DNA of 64,000 bases from Streptomyces zagrosensis (lineage in GTDB: Bacteria; Actinomycetota; Actinomycetes; Streptomycetales; Streptomycetaceae): contig NZ_JACHJL010000027.1 in assembly GCF_014203645.1 (NCBI RefSeq), forward strand, positions 33,773 through 97,772. The letters are read 5' to 3'. Shown one piece after another: positions 17,128-26,467 of the stretch; position 1 is the first letter of the stretch, and each line of letters starts with the position of its first letter. The notes under the pieces were generated by a model. The model did no database searches. It was not told where the DNA came from and was given only the letters and a program-made list of their open reading frames with translations. The position numbers and the translations under genes were made by a program.

Positions 17128-17777
17128 CGGAGGGTGCTCGGTGTCGAGCCACCGACGCGCGCATGGCCGACCTGGCGCGCCACCGTGTCGTCGAGGCCGA
17201 CGTAGCGACCTTCGAGGCATGGGGCCCGGCCGGCCGGACGTTCGATGCGGTCGTGGCCGGCCAGGCATGGCATTGGATAGACCCGGCTGCGGGTACGGCC
17301 AAGGTCGCACTGGCACTGCGCCCCGGCGGCCAACTCGCCGTGTTGTGGAACGTGTTCCGTCTGCCGGTCACCGTTGCGGAAGCCTGCGCCGCGGTCTACC
17401 GCCGGGTCATGCCCGATGCGCCGGTCAATCTCCCTGCGCTGACGCAGGAGGCCAAGGTCATGGACGCGTACCAGGCGCTGGTCACCAAGACCGCCGACGC
17501 GATCCAAGGTGCGGGCGGATTCAGCACCCCACAGCAGTGACGGTACGACTGGGAGCACACCTACACCCGGGACGCGTGGCTGGAACAACTGCCCACCCAC
17601 GGAACCCTCACCCACGTCCCGCCTCACACGCTGGCGTCGATACTGGAGGGCGTCGGGGCCGCTATCGACGCGGTGGGCGGCAGCTTCACGACGCACTACG
17701 CCACGATGGCGATCACCGCTGCACGAGCCAGCGTCAGCCGCGCGGAGTCATCTCCTGCGAGCCATAGCGGGCAGTAA
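17128..17777 (+). pseudogene. Decayed class I SAM-dependent methyltransferase
   Basis: The remnant reads RRVLGVEP in one frame, then after an apparent 2-nt insertion near 17150 it shifts to DARMADLARHRVVEADVATF and FDAVVAGQAWHWIDP in another. A TGA at 17538-17540 interrupts the frame where related proteins would have Trp before RYDWEHTYTRDAWL. The frame then stays open to a TAA at 17775-17777. The SAM-binding glycine motif upstream is not recognisable. With a lost N-terminus, a frameshift and a nonsense codon, it should be non-functional. It ends convergently and overlaps the dipeptidase 3' end. Confidence 0.8.
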
Positions 17778-18396
17778 CTTCCTTGGAGAGCAGAGCCCAG
17801 TAGCGGTCACCGAATGACCAATGCCACCACTCCGTTGGGTAGTTGACCAGGCCGGCGCAGGTGAGCGCCGTACCCAGCACCTCCCGGTTGGCCCGAGCCT
17901 CCTCGCTGATGTTGCCGGCATGGGTGTAACAGGCGCCGTCGCTCTCCTCGGGGTTCGCGTTCATCCGCGTGCCCAAATCCAACTCGCGCCCACCACTGTC
18001 GGCCAGCGTGAGGTCAACGGCCGCGCCGGCACTGTGCGGGGCGATATCGGGCGGCGACACATACCGGCTCGCCGCCGCGAACACCTGCTCCTCGGGCCAT
18101 TCGCGGTGGCCGGCCCGTAGCTGGCCGGCGTACTCCTCGAAGTAGGTGCGCTGGAGGGACGGCGGCCGGTACCCCTCGACGAACAGCAGCCGCAGGCCCT
18201 GCGGAAGCATCGCCTGGGCCGTGAGCAGCCGTTCCAGTACGCCTTCCCGCACGTACGCGAACGCGCCTGACGGGTCCTGCCTGCGCACATCGACGAGCAG
18301 CGAGCCGCCGAGGCGGACGTCTACGAGACGTTCACCGCAATCCACCACAGGTATGGCGGCGACCTTCGGGTCCGACATCAAAGTTATTTCACTCAC
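17734..18396 (-). CDS. D-alanyl-D-alanine dipeptidase (VanX/DdpX family)
   Basis: The 220-residue protein, started at the GTG of VSEITLMSDPKVAAIPV, has the VanX zinc and catalytic signatures PHSAGAAVDLTL (His, Asp) and EWWHWSFGDRYWA (Glu, His), plus LRLLFVEGYRP. The family hydrolyses D-Ala-D-Ala in glycopeptide resistance or for dipeptide use in the cytoplasm. No vanH/vanA ligase genes are nearby, so a housekeeping or nutritional role is more likely than resistance. Confidence 0.88.
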   Translation of the reverse strand: MSEITLMSDPKVAAIPVVDCGERLVDVRLGGSLLVDVRRQDPSGAFAYVREGVLERLLTAQAMLPQGLRLLFVEGYRPPSLQRTYFEEYAGQLRAGHREWPEEQVFAAASRYVSPPDIAPHSAGAAVDLTLADSGGRELDLGTRMNANPEESDGACYTHAGNISEEARANREVLGTALTCAGLVNYPTEWWHWSFGDRYWALLSKEVTARYGSQEMTPRG

Positions 18397-18472
18397 GGTG
18401 CCATCATCGCGCACGACTTTCCGACGAACCTCCCTGGCCAAGGCTGGGACCAGGGCTGGGACCAGGCCACAG

Positions 18473-20134
18473 CTAGGACCACGGCCCCCGGACTTGGGCC
18501 TCGGCTGACAGGCATGGGGAGCCGGTGGCCATGCCACGGCGGTCTGGTCGTCGCAGGTGGTCAGGGGTGGTCAGGGTGGGGGCGAAGGCGCGGGCGAGCG
18601 TGCGCAGCAGGGGGGAGCGCCCTGCTGTGGGGACGGTCAGCAGGGGATGGCCGCGCACCTGCCAGGTGGCCAAAAGGACGTTGGCGGCTTGGAGACCGGT
18701 GGTGGCGGCGCGTTCCATCAAGGCGACGGGCGCAGCGGTTCGTACGAGGTCTCCGGCGAGGACCAGCCGAGGGTGCGGGGTGTGCACGGTGGGGCGGTCG
18801 GCGTGGGTGCCGGGGGCGAACAGGGGGCAGTCGGCGTGCCACTCGTGCCGCTCGTCGATGGCCACCGCGCCCGCGGTTTCGGGATAGATACGGGCGAGCT
18901 CGCTCCGTAGCCGATGCTGCACGCCCACGCGGTCGGCGTCCGCATCGACGGCGTAGGCGTGCAACTCCACGACGCTGCCGCCTGATTGGCGGGCCCAGCG
19001 TGCGGCCTGGCCCTCGTAGCGGCTCAGGATGCTGATGTTGTCGAGCGGACCGTATCCGCTGGTGCCCAAGAACGCGGGGCGGTGTGGCGCGACGGGGCGG
19101 TCCAGCCAGTAGCGGGACACCAGGAAGGGCGGGGCCTGGCGCAGGGCATCGATCCGCTTGCGCCACCTGGGGCCACCCAGCTTCGGGGAGGCCGCGGCGA
19201 GCGCCCGCAGGCCGCCGGTGTCCAATGCCAGGACCACCGCGTCGTAGCGCTCTTCGCGCACCCGCCCGCAGGCGTCGGTGGTGGTGAGCGCGAAGTTGCC
19301 CCCGCGCGCTTCCAGATGCTCGGCCCGAGTGCGGGTGCGCACCCGAGCACCGAGGCGGTCGAGCCGGGCGGCGAGCGGGTCCCATAGCGCGGTGGGGAAG
19401 GGCTCGGCGGGTACGTCGAACAGCAAGCCCTCGGCTGAGCCGAGGAAGTAGATGTGGAACATCAGCGCCAGCTCGGCGGCCGACAGCTCACGAGGGTCGG
19501 CGAAGAAGCTACGGGAGAACACCTCGAAGGCCAAGTGCCGGGCCGGGGGCGGAAACCGCACGGCGTTGAGGAAGTCGTGCGCACTGAGGTGGTCGAGCCG
19601 CCCGTACACGTTGCTGGCCTGCACATCCAGCAGGTGCAGGGCGGCGCGCGGGTTCATGCCCGACATGCCCGCTGCGGTGAAGGTCGGGCTGGTCGCGGCG
19701 AAGGCGAGCACGTTCCATGGCGGGGTACGCGGCAGTTGCGCGAAGCGATCGCGGTGGCCGGCCGCGTGGTGGAGCGGGTAGTCCGGCAGCCCGACCAAGC
19801 CGGTCAGGGCCGGATCGGTGCGCCGCAGCAGGTTGCGCAGGTTGTAATACTGCCGAAAGAAGGCGTGGAAACCGCGGCTCATGGTGGCCTCGGTGCCATC
19901 GGCCAACCGTGTCGTCCAGCCGCTGACGCGTCCACCGAGCACCGCCTGCTGCTCCAGGAGATCGACTCGCATGCCGCGTTCGGCCAGCGCGGTGGCGGCG
20001 GCCAGCCCTGCGATGCCGCCGCCGACGACGGCGGTGCGCGCTGCGGGGTCGGTCAGCTGGGGCGCGCCGGGGGGCGCGGGCCAGTAGGTGGCGCGCCGGT
20101 CGCGGGCCAGTCGGGTCGTGCGACGGCGGTTCAC
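18473..20134 (-). CDS. crtU: Carotenoid desaturase/methylase CrtU-like
   Basis: The 553-residue FAD protein has the Rossmann motif TAVVGGGIAGLAAATALAERG followed by GGRVSGW and the C-terminal FAD segment LVLAGDLVRTAAPVALMERA. This fits CrtU, which desaturates and methylates beta-ionone rings to aromatic phi-rings in isorenieratene synthesis. It starts at a GTG overlapping the crtY stop by GTGA and is the last gene of the crt operon. Identification as CrtU rather than a generic amine oxidase rests on motif plus operon position. Confidence 0.82.
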   Translation of the reverse strand: MNRRRTTRLARDRRATYWPAPPGAPQLTDPAARTAVVGGGIAGLAAATALAERGMRVDLLEQQAVLGGRVSGWTTRLADGTEATMSRGFHAFFRQYYNLRNLLRRTDPALTGLVGLPDYPLHHAAGHRDRFAQLPRTPPWNVLAFAATSPTFTAAGMSGMNPRAALHLLDVQASNVYGRLDHLSAHDFLNAVRFPPPARHLAFEVFSRSFFADPRELSAAELALMFHIYFLGSAEGLLFDVPAEPFPTALWDPLAARLDRLGARVRTRTRAEHLEARGGNFALTTTDACGRVREERYDAVVLALDTGGLRALAAASPKLGGPRWRKRIDALRQAPPFLVSRYWLDRPVAPHRPAFLGTSGYGPLDNISILSRYEGQAARWARQSGGSVVELHAYAVDADADRVGVQHRLRSELARIYPETAGAVAIDERHEWHADCPLFAPGTHADRPTVHTPHPRLVLAGDLVRTAAPVALMERAATTGLQAANVLLATWQVRGHPLLTVPTAGRSPLLRTLARAFAPTLTTPDHLRRPDRRGMATGSPCLSAEAQVRGPWS

Positions 20135-21375
20135 GGGTGCGCCTTTCGCTGGGCGGCATGCGGGAAAGCCTCTTGGCCCTGGCCCTGGTCTTCGGCGGCT
20201 TGGCGGGGCAGGAAGGGCAGTTCGAGCAGCGATCGGGTCATCGGCCACAGGGGACAGTGCAGGCCGAGCGCGACGTCCTGGACCAGTGAGGAGGTGCCGT
20301 TGAGGAAGCCGAGAACACGCGGCAGGGGGTTGCTGTCAAACAGCCGAGTGAAGAACGCGCCGCCATCGACGCGGCCGGTGGCGAGCGCCCGGAGCAATGC
20401 CGCGTCCATGGCCAGGTGGCGGCGCGGGTGCGGTCGCGGCGGCAGCGGAGGGGCGCCCGCGCTGCGGGCGGTGGCGATGGCCGCGGCCTGGCGTTGGATG
20501 GTGGCGAAGGCGTAGCCGGTGGCGGGCCGGACGGCGCCGCCGGCGGCGCCGATGGTGAAGACGCGGGCACCGCGCCGGCGAGGGAAGTGGGCGTCGGTCA
20601 TGGGGATGACGCCCTGCTCGCAGCCGGTGACGGTGAAGGCGCCCAGCGGCCTGACGCGGCGTGTGTAGTGCTCCAGCGCGGCCTGGTAGCCGTCGTCGCT
20701 CAGTACACGTGGGGAGAACTCGGTGTACTCCACCAGCGCCCGGCGGCGGGTGAAGGGCAGCACATAGGCAAAGGACAGGCCCCGGGCCGGCTGGGGCGTA
20801 CGAAAGTCCATCAATTCGGCTACCCCTGGGTCGAACCGATCCGACGCGGTCCGTACGAACCAGCCGCGGAAGTGCTGGAGCAATGTCGTACGCGCAGGCG
20901 GCAGGCCCTGGGGCGGGCGGGAGTCGAACACCCAGCGCCCGCGCACACACATCGGCTGTCCGGTGGCGTCGGTGCCGGTGACCTGAGCGCCATCAGGGCT
21001 GTCCACGATGCCGGTGACGGTGGCCGTCAGCAGGCGCACTCGCTCGTGCGAGGCCAACTCGGCGGTGACGGCGGGCAAAAAGTCATGGGAGCGGATCATC
21101 TTGTACCGGTGGCCCCGGCCGTCGCTCACTACCTCGCGGTGGGCCCCGCGCACCAGCACGCGGCCCCAGGAAGCGGAGACGTACGCATCGAGGTCGCCCT
21201 CGCCCCGCTCCCAAAAGCACCAGGTGCGGGGTGGGCTGCTCAGCGGCCCGGTCGGTGGCTCGATGACCGCGATCGACGGTACGGCCCGGCCGGGGCCTGC
21301 CGGCGCGGTCAGCCTCCTGGCCAGCGACAGCCCTGCCGCGCCGCCGCCGACCACCACGATGTCCACCTCGCTCAC
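20131..21375 (-). CDS. crtY: Lycopene beta-cyclase CrtY-like
   Basis: The 414-residue protein starts MSEVDIVVVGGGAAGLSLA (dinucleotide-binding motif), followed by PRTWCFWERGEGDLD, FRGWFVRTASDRFDP, SFAYVLPFTRRRALVEYTEF and GAAGGAVRPATGYAFATIQR. All are conserved landmarks of CrtY-type lycopene cyclases, which make beta-carotene. A ggaggggcac ribosome site precedes the GTG, so a longer frame extending to 21783 is not needed. Ends overlap the genes on both sides. Confidence 0.9.
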   Translation of the reverse strand: MSEVDIVVVGGGAAGLSLARRLTAPAGPGRAVPSIAVIEPPTGPLSSPPRTWCFWERGEGDLDAYVSASWGRVLVRGAHREVVSDGRGHRYKMIRSHDFLPAVTAELASHERVRLLTATVTGIVDSPDGAQVTGTDATGQPMCVRGRWVFDSRPPQGLPPARTTLLQHFRGWFVRTASDRFDPGVAELMDFRTPQPARGLSFAYVLPFTRRRALVEYTEFSPRVLSDDGYQAALEHYTRRVRPLGAFTVTGCEQGVIPMTDAHFPRRRGARVFTIGAAGGAVRPATGYAFATIQRQAAAIATARSAGAPPLPPRPHPRRHLAMDAALLRALATGRVDGGAFFTRLFDSNPLPRVLGFLNGTSSLVQDVALGLHCPLWPMTRSLLELPFLPRQAAEDQGQGQEAFPHAAQRKAHP

Positions 21376-21584
21376 GTGCCCCTCCCGGCATCGACGCAGC
21401 GAAGACAAGCCCCACCGGCCGCGCCCGAACCGCCCTTGGGCCGGCCACCCGGCCGGCCGCGCGCACAGTGCGTGGCAGGTACGCGCCGGAGCGGGCCCGC
21501 GCCGCGCCGCGGCACCGCGACCTCTTGCGCACCGTCCTCGTACCGCGGCCCGCTGACGGCCGGCGCCGCGCTCCTCGCGGTCAT
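21372..21584 (-). CDS. 70-residue coupled ORF in the crt operon
   Basis: This frame begins with an ATG that overlaps the stop of the Rieske gene (ATGA) and ends with a TGA that overlaps the crtY start (GTGA), exactly like its neighbours. It has GC-rich third positions. The product is Arg/Gly/Ala/Pro-rich (MTARSAAPAVSG, RYEDGAQEVAVPRRG) with three Cys and no known motif. It sits where some Streptomyces crt clusters carry a methyltransferase gene crtT, so it may be a remnant or a replacement. Real translation is plausible but unproven. Confidence 0.5.
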   Translation of the reverse strand: MTARSAAPAVSGPRYEDGAQEVAVPRRGAGPLRRVPATHCARGRPGGRPKGGSGAAGGACLRCVDAGRGT

Positions 21585-22582
21585 GGCACGCCCGGCAACT
21601 GGCCGCGGCTACGTAGCTCCCAACGCCGCTGCGCATAGGCCATGTCATCGCGCCACAGCCGGGCCGCGGCCCGCCGCACCAGGGGCCGCAACAGCGGCGC
21701 CACCGCGCGCGCCACGGCGAACCCGGGCCGCTCGGAGGTGGCGACGACGGCCTCGATGACAGCGGTGCGCGGCTCGGTGGCACCGGGCGGCGTCAGCGGA
21801 GTGGCATGGGTCTCCACCACCGACGCCGCGCCCTCACCGTCGATGATCCGCATCACCAACGTGCGCGGTTCCGGCGCGGTGAACGACGCACGCACCGGTA
21901 CGGCCGCTCGGGAGCCGACGCGATAGGCGACCTCGACCACGAACCGGTCGTCGCCCTTCGCATCGGGCTCCTCGACGACCGTCAGATGGCTGAAGGCGTA
22001 GGGGTGGAACCAGGCACCGTGCCAGGGGTCGAGCCGGTTGGCCAGTACGTCCTGCGGCTCGCACGCGCCCACGACCGTGGTGACCGCGTCCACCGCGGCC
22101 TCTGGGCGCGGGCGCTCGGGCAGTCGCGGCGCGGGTAGCGGCGGCTCACCGCCGATGTCGTCCAGCCGCACCCACACGAGCACGCCGTCGTCGTGCACTG
22201 GAAACGGCTCCCAACCGGGGCCGCCTTCTTCGGCCAGGGTGAGTCCGTGCCAGTGGCACACCAGCCGCCCCGCGATCACCGGACTGTGGCACAACGGGGC
22301 ACCCAGGTGTGGGCAGGCGCCAGGTCCTGCGGTCACCTGCCCGGACTCCCGCCGCCAGGCGACGACCTCCGCACCGGCCACCGTGCGCCCGAACGGCCGC
22401 CCCGGCGGCAGCTCGCGGCTGGCCCCGAGGACGTACCAGTTGCCTGAAGGGCGGGCCAGGGCGCGACGCAGCGCCCCGGCGATCAGATGCGGCTTTGCGG
22501 CGCGCCACGTGGGGCTCTGCTCGCTCCACGGCGGGGCCGGCAGCAACCGCAGCGGAACCCGCCAGGGCTCGCCCCGCCTCAT
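21581..22582 (-). CDS. Rieske [2Fe-2S] domain protein of the carotenoid operon (DUF5914-like)
   Basis: The 333-residue protein has a Rieske centre with CPHLGAPLCHS (CxH) and LVCHWHGLTL (CxxH) at about residues 90-125, followed by a larger C-terminal region with DVLANRLDPWHGAWFHPYAF. It resembles the Rieske/DUF5914 proteins found between crtB and crtY in Streptomyces. A carotenoid-modifying oxygenase or electron-transfer role is inferred. The ATG overlaps the crtB stop (ATGA); a much longer upstream frame lies inside crtB and is rejected. Confidence 0.78.
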   Translation of the reverse strand: MRRGEPWRVPLRLLPAPPWSEQSPTWRAAKPHLIAGALRRALARPSGNWYVLGASRELPPGRPFGRTVAGAEVVAWRRESGQVTAGPGACPHLGAPLCHSPVIAGRLVCHWHGLTLAEEGGPGWEPFPVHDDGVLVWVRLDDIGGEPPLPAPRLPERPRPEAAVDAVTTVVGACEPQDVLANRLDPWHGAWFHPYAFSHLTVVEEPDAKGDDRFVVEVAYRVGSRAAVPVRASFTAPEPRTLVMRIIDGEGAASVVETHATPLTPPGATEPRTAVIEAVVATSERPGFAVARAVAPLLRPLVRRAAARLWRDDMAYAQRRWELRSRGQLPGVP

Positions 22583-23559
22583 GCGGGGGCCCCCGCCCGT
22601 GTCGGTGGCCCACCGCCGGGGCCGAGTGCACCGCGCAGCCGCCCGGCTCCGATGGTGGCCAGGCCACCGAGCGCGATGGCCGCCCGGTGGCGGCGCGGCA
22701 CGATGGCCCGGTGGTCGATGACGGCGTAGTCGGCGGCCTCGATACGCTGCAAAATCGCGTGGTACAGGATAAACGCGGTACGCACGCACGGGCGAGAGGC
22801 CGGATGCAGCATCGGCACCCCCTTGGCGGCGTGTCGATAGCTGCCGCGCGTGAGGTGAATCAACTCCCGCAGCGCGTCTCGTACTCGGTGATCGGTGTGG
22901 CCCGTCGCCCGGCACCACATCAGCAGCGCGCGGTCCACATCGTGCGCGGCCAGCAGATCGCGCGGCAGATAGACGCGGCCCCGGTCCAGGTCCTCGCCGA
23001 CATCGCGCAGGAAGTTCGTGAGCTGAAAGGCCACTCCTAGCGACGCTGCATGAGGCGCCGCCTCCTCGCGCGGTACGACGGTGCCAAGGACGGGCAGCAG
23101 TTGCAGCCCGATGACGGCGGCCGAGCCGTGCATATACGTGCGCAGCGCCTGCCAGTTGGGGTAGTCCGTGACGTGCAGGTCCATGCGCATGGAGTGCATG
23201 AAGTCGGTGAAGTGCGCCGGCTCGATGCGGTACCGGCCGGCCGTGTCGGCGAGCGCGGCCACCACCGGATGATCGCTGCGCCCGGTGCGCAGCGCGCGGT
23301 CAACGGTGGCGGCCAACGCGTCCAAAGCCGCGGCCCGAGCGGTGACGTCCGTCGCGTCGTCCAGCGCGTCCACGATGTCATCGGCATGGCGGGCGAAGCC
23401 GTACAACGCGTGCACGGCGGGGCGCTGATGCGGCGTCAGTAGCCGGGTGGCGAGGAAGTAGGTGGCGCCACCGTGTGCGTTGATTTGGCGGCATCGGGTG
23501 TAGGCGGCGCGCAGGGCCGCATCGTGGATGCCCGCCGCGTCCAGTTCCCGGGCCGTCAC
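22579..23559 (-). CDS. crtB: Phytoene synthase
   Basis: The 326-residue protein has the squalene/phytoene synthase motifs ARHADDIVDALDD (first Asp-rich site) and LGVAFQLTNFLRDVGEDLDRGRVYLPRD (second site), and condenses two GGPP to phytoene. The GTG at 23559 (MTARELDAAGIHDAALRAAYTRC) overlaps the crtI stop. A longer frame would run back into the crtI tail repeats. Confidence 0.95.
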   Translation of the reverse strand: MTARELDAAGIHDAALRAAYTRCRQINAHGGATYFLATRLLTPHQRPAVHALYGFARHADDIVDALDDATDVTARAAALDALAATVDRALRTGRSDHPVVAALADTAGRYRIEPAHFTDFMHSMRMDLHVTDYPNWQALRTYMHGSAAVIGLQLLPVLGTVVPREEAAPHAASLGVAFQLTNFLRDVGEDLDRGRVYLPRDLLAAHDVDRALLMWCRATGHTDHRVRDALRELIHLTRGSYRHAAKGVPMLHPASRPCVRTAFILYHAILQRIEAADYAVIDHRAIVPRRHRAAIALGGLATIGAGRLRGALGPGGGPPTRAGAPA

Positions 23560-25211
23560 CGTGCACCGTCCGCGCCGACCGTACCGTCCGCACTTTCTGC
23601 GCCGTCTGCGCCGACCGCACCGGTTGAGCTGGCCGTACCGTCCCTGCCGTACTTGCCGTCTGCACCGTCTGCACCGTCTGCGCCCACTGTGTACGGGGCG
23701 CTTCCCCGGGTCGGGGCACGGTGGGGTCGCTGCCGGTGGGCCCCGGTGATCCGGGCGGCGGCGAGCTTGCCGGAGATGACGGCGACGGGCACGCCCACGC
23801 CCGGAGTGGTACCGCACCCGGCGAGCACGACGTTGTCCCAGCCGCGCGGCAGATTGCGGGGGCGGAAAGGACCAGTCTGCGCGAAGGTGTGCGCGGCGGA
23901 GAACGGCGTACCCGCGGCCAGGCCCTGCCGGGCCCAGTCGGCCGGGGTGACGATCCGCTCGAACTCCGTTTCCTCGCCGAAGCCGGTGAGACCGCGCCGC
24001 TCAAGCTCCGCGTAGATCTGCTCGCGATAGCGCGGTGCCAGCCGGTCCCAGTCGCGCGGCCCGATGCGCAGGTTGGGGCAGGGGGCCAGCACGGAGTACA
24101 GATGGCGGCCCGGCGGCGCAAGGTCGGGGTCGGTGGCCGTGGGGGAGGTGATCAGCAGCGACGGGTCGCTCATCAGCTCGCCGCTACGGGTGAGCTGATC
24201 AAAGGTGTGCTCCCACGCGTGCCCGAATGACAGCGTGTGGTGGCCGAGTTCCGGCCAGGTGCGTCGGCCGCCCATATGCAGCACGACGGCCGATGGCGCG
24301 TACCGCAGCGGCACCGCGCGGCGCGGCGTACGGCCCAGCAATCGGTAGGCGACCGGCAGGTCGCAGGTGAGCACCACCGCGTCGCACGCGATGCGCCGCC
24401 CATCGCTGGTGTGCACCGCGGTGGCCCGCCCGCCGGCGCGCTCCACAGCACGCACCGTGCTGCCGTAGGCGAACGTCGCACCGGCTGCCTGCGCCGCAGC
24501 AGCCATGGCCCGGGGCACCGCATGCATGCCCCCCTTGGGGAACGACACCCCGGCCACCGTGTCCATGTAGGCGATCACGGCGTACGCCGCCAGCGCCCGC
24601 GTGGGCGACACCCCGGCGTACAGGGCCTGGAAGGAGAAGATGCGCCGCAGCCGCTCGTCTCGTACGAAGCGGGCGACCCGGCCGTGCCAGGAACCGAACC
24701 CGCCCAGGGCCGCCAACCGGGCCAGGTCGGCACCCAGGACGCCGAGCGGGGAATCGAAGTTGGTATCGATGAAGGACCGCATCTGTACCTGGTACAGCCG
24801 CTCCAGCCAGCGACGCATCCGCCCATAGCCCACCGCGTCAGCTCGGTCCGCCACCCGGAGGATCTCCGCCTCCATGGCGTGTGGATCGGTGTGGACATCG
24901 ATGTGCGAACCGTCGGCGAACCGCGCCCGGTAGGCCGGGTGCAAGTGGTGCAGTTCCACCCGGTCCGACAATCGCTCACCCACCGCGCCCAACGCCTCGT
25001 CCAAAAGGTCCGGCATCGTCAGCACGGTCGGCCCGGTGTCGATGCGGTACCCCGCCGCCGCGAGGAAACCAGCGCGACCGCCGGGGCCGTCCTCCCGCTC
25101 CACCACCGTCACCGATCGGCCCGCGCTGAGCAGATAAAGGGCCGCCGACAGGCCGGAAAGCCCCGCCCCCACCACCACAACATGGTCACTGGGCCCCTGC
25201 ACCAGCCTCAT
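23556..25211 (-). CDS. crtI: Phytoene desaturase with repeat-rich C-terminal tail
   Basis: This 551-residue FAD enzyme converts phytoene to lycopene. It shows VVVVGAGLSGLSAALYLL, GGRAGF, IDTGPTVLTMP near the N-terminus and the CrtI signature VVLAGCGTTPGVGVPVAVIS near the C-terminus. The canonical end is about residue 507; a tail of ~40 residues rich in Gly-Ala-Asp repeats (VGADGADGADG) follows and is probably disordered. The ATG overlaps the crtE stop. Confidence 0.94.
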   Translation of the reverse strand: MRLVQGPSDHVVVVGAGLSGLSAALYLLSAGRSVTVVEREDGPGGRAGFLAAAGYRIDTGPTVLTMPDLLDEALGAVGERLSDRVELHHLHPAYRARFADGSHIDVHTDPHAMEAEILRVADRADAVGYGRMRRWLERLYQVQMRSFIDTNFDSPLGVLGADLARLAALGGFGSWHGRVARFVRDERLRRIFSFQALYAGVSPTRALAAYAVIAYMDTVAGVSFPKGGMHAVPRAMAAAAQAAGATFAYGSTVRAVERAGGRATAVHTSDGRRIACDAVVLTCDLPVAYRLLGRTPRRAVPLRYAPSAVVLHMGGRRTWPELGHHTLSFGHAWEHTFDQLTRSGELMSDPSLLITSPTATDPDLAPPGRHLYSVLAPCPNLRIGPRDWDRLAPRYREQIYAELERRGLTGFGEETEFERIVTPADWARQGLAAGTPFSAAHTFAQTGPFRPRNLPRGWDNVVLAGCGTTPGVGVPVAVISGKLAAARITGAHRQRPHRAPTRGSAPYTVGADGADGADGKYGRDGTASSTGAVGADGAESADGTVGADGAR

Positions 25212-26467
25212 GCGATGTCACCTCGGATTGGGCCCCAGCCCGTGGGAGCGCGTAAGGAGGCATCCCCTACGGACGGCGGGACACCCAGGAGTGTGGTGAT
25301 CAGGCCGGTGAGCTCGTGGGCGGCTGCGGCCGGCAGGTCGGCGTCCGCAACCGTGTCCAACGCCTCCCGGGCCAGGGTGTCGATGCGCTGCCGCACCATC
25401 GCCGGAGCGCCCACCTCGGCCAACGCTGCTCGTACGCGCTCAAGGCCGGCGTCATCCAGGGCCCGGTCGCCCAACGCACCGGTCAGCACCCGCTCGGCCT
25501 TTCGATGTTCGCCTGCCTTGGCGCGCTCCAGGCCCACCGCCATCAAATAGGTCGGCTTCCCGCGCCGGACGTCCTCGCCAACGGGCTTGCCCGCACTGGA
25601 AGCGTCGCCGTAGGCATCGATGAGGTCGTCACGCAGTTGAAATGCCACCCCCACACGCTGCCCCGCTCGTGCCAGGCACTCTCGTACCGTTACGGGAGCA
25701 CCGGCCAGCGCCGCTCCCAGTTCCAGGGGGCGCTGCACCGTGTAAAGACCCGCCTTGAGGTGGGCGATCCGCAGCGCCTCAGCCGGCTGCCAGGTCCCGG
25801 CAGCCGGTCCGTGGAGATCCAGGTACTGGCCGGCCACTATCTCGGTGCGCATGGCCTGCCACAACTCCCGGCTGGGTCGCCGCGCTGCGGTGGGCACCGC
25901 GGTGGCCTCCCATAGGTCGTGCGCCCACACCAACGCCAGATCGCCCGCCAGCAGGGCTGCCGAGGCGCCGAACTCCTTGGCGTCACCCACCAACTGCCGG
26001 TCGCGGTGCAGGTCGGCAAATGCGACATGAAGCGAGGGCCGGCCGCGCCGTAGCGGCGCACAGTCCATGAGGTCATCGTGGATGAGCGCGCACACCTGGA
26101 GCAGTTCCAGGGCCGCACCCACCCGCAGCACGGCTCTTTCACCTTCGCCCGTGCCACCCCCTGCACACCAGCCGCACCACAAGAAGGCCGGCCGCAGCCG
26201 CTTACCGCCCCGCAACGCCAACTCGGAGAGGCGGCTGACGACATCGGCGGTGAACCGCTCGCTGACGGCATCGCTGTCCCACCGCCGCTCGGCGAGGTGG
26301 GCGGCGAGCACTCGCTCGACCGCGGGCGCCACCTCTTCGACCGTTCTCACGGACCTGTCACTTGTGCGGGCCGGGGTGCGCAGGCCAGCCAGCGGGGGAG
26401 CGGCGGGGGGTGCGTTGACCAGCGTGGTCGAGTTGGACGGGGCATCGGCGGTGGCCTCGCGCCGCAT
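25208..26467 (-). CDS. crtE: Geranylgeranyl diphosphate synthase
   Basis: A polyprenyl synthetase with GGKRLRP, the first Asp-rich motif LIHDDLMD and the second FQLRDDLIDAYGD. As the first gene of a carotenoid operon it should supply GGPP. The ATG at 26467 is preceded by aaggga and gives 419 residues; a start at 26503 would add 12. The N-terminal ~45 residues are Ala/Pro/Ser-rich and outside the catalytic domain. Confidence 0.92.
   Translation of the reverse strand: MRREATADAPSNSTTLVNAPPAAPPLAGLRTPARTSDRSVRTVEEVAPAVERVLAAHLAERRWDSDAVSERFTADVVSRLSELALRGGKRLRPAFLWCGWCAGGGTGEGERAVLRVGAALELLQVCALIHDDLMDCAPLRRGRPSLHVAFADLHRDRQLVGDAKEFGASAALLAGDLALVWAHDLWEATAVPTAARRPSRELWQAMRTEIVAGQYLDLHGPAAGTWQPAEALRIAHLKAGLYTVQRPLELGAALAGAPVTVRECLARAGQRVGVAFQLRDDLIDAYGDASSAGKPVGEDVRRGKPTYLMAVGLERAKAGEHRKAERVLTGALGDRALDDAGLERVRAALAEVGAPAMVRQRIDTLAREALDTVADADLPAAAAHELTGLITTLLGVPPSVGDASLRAPTGWGPIRGDIA

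Noticed and set aside
17734..18396. A glycopeptide resistance cluster around the VanX-like gene
   Set aside because: No VanH, VanA, VanR or VanS homologue is adjacent; a single dipeptidase does not make a resistance locus.
20416..21759. Long plus-strand open frames opposite crtY and the Rieske gene
   Set aside because: The minus-strand genes have catalytic motifs and start/stop coupling; the plus-strand frames have low-complexity translations and no ribosome sites.
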